From Microbacterium lushaniae (lineage in GTDB: Bacteria; Actinomycetota; Actinomycetes; Actinomycetales; Microbacteriaceae): DNA of 64,000 bases. The translations under genes and the position numbers were made by a program. Positions 59,518-64,000 of the stretch are shown one piece after another. Positions within the stretch are counted from its first letter, which is position 1; each line of letters opens with the position of its first letter. The notes beneath the pieces were generated by a model. It had not been told where the DNA came from. It saw only the letters and a program-made list of their open reading frames with translations, and ran no database searches. The stretch is taken from assembly GCF_008727775.1 (NCBI RefSeq), contig NZ_CP044232.1, forward strand, positions 2,852,001 through 2,916,000, written 5' to 3'.

Positions 59518-60485
59518 TTCTTCCCCCTCAAGAATCGGAACTGAACGACTGCCACCACCGAAACGAACGCGATCAGGATGAACGATCCCGCCATCGACGC
59601 GGCGGTGTTCCCGAAACCGAACTGCTCGTACACCCACAGCGCGATGGATCGCGTCGAGCCCAGCGGTCCGCCCGCGGTGAGGAGGTACGGCTCTTCGAAG
59701 ATGCTGAGGAACGACACGGTCATGAGCACTGTCACCAGCAGAGTGGTCGGCTGCAGGAGCGGGAGCGTGATCGACCAGAACCTCCGGGGAGCAGAGGCAC
59801 CGTCGACTGCGGCGGCCTCGTACACCGACTCCGGAATCGACTGGAGTCCGGCGAGGAACAGCACCATGCAGGTGCCGACGTTGCGCCACACCCCGAGCAT
59901 GACGATGGCTGCCACTGCCGACGGCGGTTCGCCCAGCCAGTTCAACCCGCCCGTGCCGAGATTCTCCAGCGCCGCGTTGACGGGTCCGCGCGGTGCGAAG
60001 GCGTACTGCCAGATGACGGCGGCGGCGACGATGTTCGTGATGACGGGGAGGTACGCGGCGGCGCGGAAGAACGTGCGCAGGCGCCGGATGCCCCGGTTCA
60101 GCAGCAGCGCGAGAGCCAGGCCGAGGGCGAGGTTCAGCGGCACGCACAGCAGCACGAACATCGCCGTGTTCAGCATCGACCTCTGGAACGCCACATCCGT
60201 CAGCACGTCGACGAAGTTCTCCAGGCCGACGAACTCCACGGCCAGGGGCGTCCGGATGTCGCGAGAGGTGAGATCGGTGAGGCTCATCCCCAGCGCCGCG
60301 AGCACCGGAATCGCCGTGAAGACGGCCGTGACGAGCAGGAACGGCGCGAGGAAGAGCCATGCGGCCCGGGTCTGCGACCTCCGGACGACGCTCGAGCGCG
60401 CCCTGGGGCGGCGGGGTGACCCCCGGGCGCCGGAAGAATGGGACGGCGCCCGCCCTTCCGGCGTGGTGGTCACCGCAGCCGACAT
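59514..60485 (-). CDS. Sugar-type ABC transporter permease (MalF/UgpA-like)
   Basis: 323 residues. A soluble Arg/Ser-rich N-terminus of about 40 precedes six membrane helices. The EAA loop reads YEAAAVDGASAPRRFWSITLPLLQP. The gene starts two bases after the binding-protein stop and overlaps the next permease by four bases. With its neighbours it forms a carbohydrate-type importer whose ATPase is missing, as is common where a shared MsiK-type ATPase is used. Confidence 0.9.
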   Translation of the reverse strand: MSAAVTTTPEGRAPSHSSGARGSPRRPRARSSVVRRSQTRAAWLFLAPFLLVTAVFTAIPVLAALGMSLTDLTSRDIRTPLAVEFVGLENFVDVLTDVAFQRSMLNTAMFVLLCVPLNLALGLALALLLNRGIRRLRTFFRAAAYLPVITNIVAAAVIWQYAFAPRGPVNAALENLGTGGLNWLGEPPSAVAAIVMLGVWRNVGTCMVLFLAGLQSIPESVYEAAAVDGASAPRRFWSITLPLLQPTTLLVTVLMTVSFLSIFEEPYLLTAGGPLGSTRSIALWVYEQFGFGNTAASMAGSFILIAFVSVVAVVQFRFLRGKN

Positions 60486-60487
60486 GT

Positions 60488-61798
60488 CTACCGTCCGACG
60501 CCGATGGACTCGGCTTCGGCCTGCGCGGTGTCCAGCGCCTCCTGGGGAGTTGCTCCACCGCGCACGACACGTTCGATCTGCTCGCCGAGGATCTTGCCGA
60601 CCTGGTTCCACGTCGGCACCGCCGGGATGGGGACGCCGAACTCCATCGCCGCCCGCACCTCATCCAGCGCCTCGTCCTCCGCGATGGCGGGGTCATCCCA
60701 CGCCGATTTGACCGTGGGGAGGTTGCCCATGAGCTCGAACCAGGTCAGCTGGACGTCGGGCTCGGACGCGTACTGCACGAACTTCCAGGCGGCGTCTGCG
60801 TTGTCGGCGTCTTCGGGGACGGCCCAGTTGCCGCCACCGATCGATGCTGCACGGTCGCCGTCGGGCCCGGCCGGGGGGACGAGCGCAGCCATGTTCGCGT
60901 CGAGCCACTCCTGACCGTTCGCATCCTTGATCCAACCGCGCAGCCACGGCCCGTTGAGCACTCCGGCGAGGCGGCCTTCGGTGAGATAGGCCACCGAGTC
61001 CACGGACGTCGGGCCGTCGGGCGACACGAAGCCGTCGGCGAACAACGAGCTGTAGAACTCCAGCGCCTCGACGTTCTCGGGCGAGTTGATGGTCCACGCG
61101 GAGTTGTCGTCGTCGATGATCCCCCCGCCGTTCTGGTGCGCGAACGTATCGAACTGTGCGGCGGTGTACTCATCGAACGGCACGACATAGAACCCGAGCG
61201 GGTAGGCGACCCCGGTGTCCTTGAGCGTCCGGGCGAACTCGCGGAGGTCGTCCCAGTCCTCCGGGGCGTCCACGCCTGCCGCCTCCGCCAGGTCGGCGCG
61301 GTACTGGAACACACGCGCGTAGGTGAACCACGGAACGCCGTACGCGACGTCATCCACCTGACCGGTCTCCCACACCGACTCGAAGAACGCGCTTTCATCG
61401 ACGAGGCCGTCGGGCACCGGCGCGAAGGCCTCGGTCGCGAACAGGGCGGGCTGGTGCTCGGCGAAGACGTAGATGAGGTCGGGCACCGTCCCGGCCGCGA
61501 TGGCCGCCGTCATCTTGGTGACGAAGTCTTCCTCGGGGATCGGCGTCATGTTGATGTCGACGTCCGGATTGTCTTCGATGAACGCGTCGAACAGCTCGGG
61601 CAGTTCTTCGCCCTCGGCTCCGGCGGCCCACAGCTCGATCGCGCCGGTCGCCGGCCCGTCGCTGATTCCCTCCGATCCGCCTGACGACCCCGCGCCGTCT
61701 TCGGCGCGGCCGCATCCGGCGAGGGTGACCGCGGTGATCGCCACCGCGGCACCGAGTCCGACCGCGCGAGACAACCCTGTCCTCGTGGTGCGCATCAT
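60488..61798 (-). CDS. Sugar-type ABC transporter substrate-binding lipoprotein
   Basis: 436 residues. Signal peptide with lipobox TLAGC (about residue 28), then a Gly/Ser-rich spacer. The family 1 extracellular binding-protein fold has AIELWAAGAEGEELPELFDAFIEDNPDVDINMTPI, EDFVTKMTAAIAAGTVPDLIYVF and later GGGNWAVPEDADNADAAWKFVQYAS. Tandem ATGs at 61798/61795 follow AGGAAAGGA. It leads the two permease genes and is divergent from the amidohydrolase gene. Confidence 0.9.
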   Translation of the reverse strand: MMRTTRTGLSRAVGLGAAVAITAVTLAGCGRAEDGAGSSGGSEGISDGPATGAIELWAAGAEGEELPELFDAFIEDNPDVDINMTPIPEEDFVTKMTAAIAAGTVPDLIYVFAEHQPALFATEAFAPVPDGLVDESAFFESVWETGQVDDVAYGVPWFTYARVFQYRADLAEAAGVDAPEDWDDLREFARTLKDTGVAYPLGFYVVPFDEYTAAQFDTFAHQNGGGIIDDDNSAWTINSPENVEALEFYSSLFADGFVSPDGPTSVDSVAYLTEGRLAGVLNGPWLRGWIKDANGQEWLDANMAALVPPAGPDGDRAASIGGGNWAVPEDADNADAAWKFVQYASEPDVQLTWFELMGNLPTVKSAWDDPAIAEDEALDEVRAAMEFGVPIPAVPTWNQVGKILGEQIERVVRGGATPQEALDTAQAEAESIGVGR

Positions 61799-61989
61799 GG
61801 TCGCCGTTCCTTTCCTGGTGCTCAGGTGCAGGGCGGGTGTGCAGCGCTGCGGCCCGTCCTCATGCATTGGATGTTACGTGCGCCGGCGCGCACTGCCGAG
61901 GGGGCACGGCGACGCGATACTGCCGCGCTCGACCACTTCGACGCAGGAGCAGGGAGCCGGCGCTCGCCCTTGATTGCCACGCACGAACA

Positions 61990-62018
61990 TTGACACACGC
62001 CCGGACCTTTGTCTACCT
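61990..62018 (+). promoter_or_regulatory. Probable promoter for the amidohydrolase gene
   Basis: TTGACA (61990-61995) and CTACCT (62013-62018) are 17 bases apart. They precede a 52-base leader and a strong GGGGAGGGGGG site before ATG 62071. The -10 is a poor match. Confidence 0.45.
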
Positions 62019-62070
62019 TTCAGGCATAAGTCCGCAAATGCTGAGACGGATCCGGTGAGGGGAGGGGGTC

Positions 62071-63510
62071 ATGACCACAGTGCTCCGGAACGCGCGGGTG
62101 GGCGGCGGAGACGTCGCCGACGTGCTGGTCGAGGACGGGATCATCACGGAAATCGGTGCGGGCCTGCACCCCTCGGCAGAGGGGGTCGAGCTCGACGGCC
62201 GCATCCTCCTCCCCGGCCTGTGGGACAACCATGTGCACTTCACGCAGTGGGCGATGGTGCAGCAGAGAGTCGATCTGTCGGGGGCGAGGTCCGCCGCAGA
62301 GGCAGCCGCGCTCGTCACCACCGCTCTGGCCTGCAGCGCCGGATCTCCGCTGATCGGGTTCGGGTTCCGCGACGGACTGTGGCCGGATACTCCCACCCGC
62401 ACCACGCTGGATGACGCGGCCGGTCGCCACCCTGTCGTGCTGGTCAGCGCCGACCTTCACACCGCCTGGCTGAACTCGGCTGCCCTCGAGCGGTACGGGC
62501 ATGCAGATCACCCCACCGGTCTCCTGCAGGAGGAGCCGGCGTTCGAAGTCACCCGCCGCATCGGCACGGTTCCCGATGCCACCCTCGATGCATGGGCGGC
62601 CGCTGCGGGCGTGGAGGCCGCGCGGCGGGGTGTCGTCGGTGTCGTCGACCTGGAGATGACATGGAATCTCGACCCCTGGGTCCGGCGCACCACGAACGGG
62701 TTCAGATCACTGCGGGTGGAGTTCGGCGTCTACACGCGAGACCTCGAACGCGCCATCGGGATGGGCCTGCGCACCGGGACGGCGATCAACGATCTGGTCA
62801 CCGTGGGCGGGTACAAAGTACTCACGGACGGTTCGCTCAACACCCGCACGGCTTTCTGCCACGACGAATACCCGGGTCTGGAGGGACAGGCCGATTCCCG
62901 CGGACTGCTCGAAGCACCGCCTGAGCGACTCGTGCCGTTGATGCGGCGCGCGTGGGAGGCCGGGCTCGTCCCCGACGTGCACGCGATCGGCGACAGAGCC
63001 AACACGCTGGCGCTGGACGCCTTCGAGACCCTCGGGATCGGCGGACGCATCGAGCACGCCCAGCTCCTCGACGAGTCCGACTTCGGCCGCTTCGCGAAGC
63101 TCGGTGTCGTGGCCAGCGTGCAGCCCGAGCACGCCATGGACGATCGCGACGTGGCGGATCGGTACTGGGCAGGGAAGACCGCACGCTCCTTCGCGCTGAA
63201 GAGCCTGCTGGATGCCGGTGCTGAGCTGGCGCTCGGTTCTGACGCGCCCGTGGCGCCGCTGGATCCGTGGGTGACGATCGCGGCCGCCGTCGATCGTTCC
63301 CGCGACGGCCGCTCACCGTGGCATCCGGAGCAGGCGATCAGTGTGGAAGCGGCCCTGGCGGCGTCGACGCGCACGCGCGTCGAGGTCGGCCGGCCCGCCG
63401 ACCTGGTCGTCGTCGAACGCGATCCCTTCGCCTGCACCGCGGACGAGCTGCGGTCGATGCCGGTGGCCGCCACCATGCTCGGGGGCCGCTTCACCCATCG
63501 GACGCTGTGA
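62071..63510 (+). CDS. YtcJ-like metal-dependent amidohydrolase
   Basis: 479 residues of amidohydrolase superfamily. The metal-ligand HxH lies in PGLWDNHVHFTQW (about residue 55), a second-site His in VPDVHAIGDRAN and GGRIEHAQLL, and the catalytic Asp in LALGSDAPVAPLDPW. The C-terminal composite beta domain contains GRPADLVVVERDPF. YtcJ/AepA-like hydrolases cleave amide or formyl groups of diverse small molecules. It is divergent from a sugar-type ABC transporter and may process its substrate. The stop is 20 bp inside the convergent reductase gene. Confidence 0.87.
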   Translation: MTTVLRNARVGGGDVADVLVEDGIITEIGAGLHPSAEGVELDGRILLPGLWDNHVHFTQWAMVQQRVDLSGARSAAEAAALVTTALACSAGSPLIGFGFRDGLWPDTPTRTTLDDAAGRHPVVLVSADLHTAWLNSAALERYGHADHPTGLLQEEPAFEVTRRIGTVPDATLDAWAAAAGVEAARRGVVGVVDLEMTWNLDPWVRRTTNGFRSLRVEFGVYTRDLERAIGMGLRTGTAINDLVTVGGYKVLTDGSLNTRTAFCHDEYPGLEGQADSRGLLEAPPERLVPLMRRAWEAGLVPDVHAIGDRANTLALDAFETLGIGGRIEHAQLLDESDFGRFAKLGVVASVQPEHAMDDRDVADRYWAGKTARSFALKSLLDAGAELALGSDAPVAPLDPWVTIAAAVDRSRDGRSPWHPEQAISVEAALAASTRTRVEVGRPADLVVVERDPFACTADELRSMPVAATMLGGRFTHRTL

Positions 63511-64000
63511 CCTGCGCTGCGAGCCGGCGCGACGGCGCCTGCGCCTCGCGTATGTCGAGCCACGCGATCGCCGCGTCGTCCAGGTCGATGTCCAGCGCTG
63601 CCGTGGAGGTTCTCGTCTCGGCGAGCGTGCGCGGCCCGATGAGGGCGAACGTGGGGAACTTCTGCTTCAACACGTAGGCGAGGGCGACCGCGGTCGCGGT
63701 GACACCGAGGTTGTCGGCGAGTTCTCGCGCACGCCGGAGCCTTTCGAAGTTCTGCTCGCTGTAATAGGACTCCACCAGGATCGGATCGGACAGGTCTGCG
63801 GGGTTCGCGCGGCTGAAGAACCCCCGCGCGCCCGAAGCCCAGGCGAACAGCGGGATCTGAGCCTCCTCGAGCCACCGCTTGGACGCACGGTCGGTGACGT
63901 GCCGGCTGCCGGGGAACGGCAGCGCATGCGCTTCGGCGAGCCCGAAGTGGTTGCTCAGCGCCGTGAAGCCCTGCGTGCCGTTGGCCTGCGCGTACGCGTT
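63491..64000 (-). CDS. Aldo/keto reductase (3' part; N-terminus beyond window)
   Basis: 170 C-terminal residues in one frame to the window edge. TALSNHFGLAE, IPLFAWASGARGFFS, FERLRRARELADNLGVTATAVALAYVLKQKFPTFALIGPRTLAETRTS match the NADPH-binding end of aldo/keto reductases. The catalytic Tyr/Lys part is outside. It overlaps the end of the amidohydrolase gene tail to tail by 20 bp. Confidence 0.85.
   Translation of the reverse strand, partial: NAYAQANGTQGFTALSNHFGLAEAHALPFPGSRHVTDRASKRWLEEAQIPLFAWASGARGFFSRANPADLSDPILVESYYSEQNFERLRRARELADNLGVTATAVALAYVLKQKFPTFALIGPRTLAETRTSTAALDIDLDDAAIAWLDIREAQAPSRRLAAQVTASDG

Overview
The window looks like a chromosomal segment of a high-GC actinobacterium, most probably a Microbacteriaceae member close to Microbacterium. 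The pointers are about 70% GC, frequent GTG starts, several leaderless-type promoters (a TANNNT hexamer 6-7 nt before the start codon), a DUF7882 protein, a SigK/RskA/fasciclin locus, and protein sequences that read as Microbacterium-like. No integrase, transposase, phage gene, CRISPR array or rRNA operon was seen. It reads as ordinary backbone with some accessory catabolic blocks. No gene-free stretch exceeds 300 bp except 50703-51027, which holds a terminator, tRNA-Tyr and a large inverted repeat.

Layout. 1-9 kb: a MoxR-type ATPase (cut by the window edge), the nicotinamide riboside salvage pair nadR/pnuC, a lipoprotein, an aspartate aminotransferase, murB with two MaoC-fold dehydratases, a TSUP exporter and a DUF2510 protein. 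9-14 kb: a decayed F420-reductase-like pseudogene, sufS-sufU, then a cysteine-codon leader peptide followed by cbs and metB (reverse transsulfuration). 14-21 kb: phosphoketolase, an SDR, Dps, a GNAT enzyme coupled to a tiny acidic protein, an SRPBCC protein and gamma-glutamyltransferase. 21-25 kb: a three-gene metal ABC transporter with a palindrome over its start, then small Microbacteriaceae-type proteins. 25-29.5 kb: a SigK-RskA module with a fasciclin lipoprotein and a membrane molybdoprotein. 29.5-36 kb: an NmrA-like/AraC divergent pair, a TsnR-like rRNA methyltransferase, tRNA-Met and tRNA-Thr, an M23 peptidase and an inositol-phosphatase-like enzyme.

36-42.4 kb: a collinear block of an MFS transporter, three alpha/beta hydrolases and a LacI regulator, which looks like an uptake-and-hydrolysis unit for an unknown ester or amide. 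42.4-50.7 kb: a proline-rich membrane protein, bifunctional PutA with a divergent LysR regulator, and a ThDP-dependent enzyme with a divergent LysR regulator. 50.7-56.5 kb: tRNA-Tyr, a PfkB kinase, an EF-G-binding FBP protein and the malEFG maltose-type ABC transporter. 56.6-64 kb: YajQ, an alpha/beta-fold protein that has lost its catalytic residues, a TetR regulator, a second sugar-type ABC transporter, a YtcJ-like amidohydrolase and the 3' part of an aldo/keto reductase.

The most interesting layer is regulatory and intergenic. It includes a cysteine-attenuation leader, a SigK-type promoter before the fasciclin gene, a metal-regulator-like operator on a leaderless start, paired 21-bp repeats between putA and its LysR gene, and four structured inverted-repeat elements at gene 3' ends. 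Two of these elements share the same arms at the same spacing with an inverted core. No wholly new multi-gene system is evident. The best candidates for undescribed biology are these repeat elements, the catalytically empty hydrolase and the MFS/hydrolase/LacI cluster.
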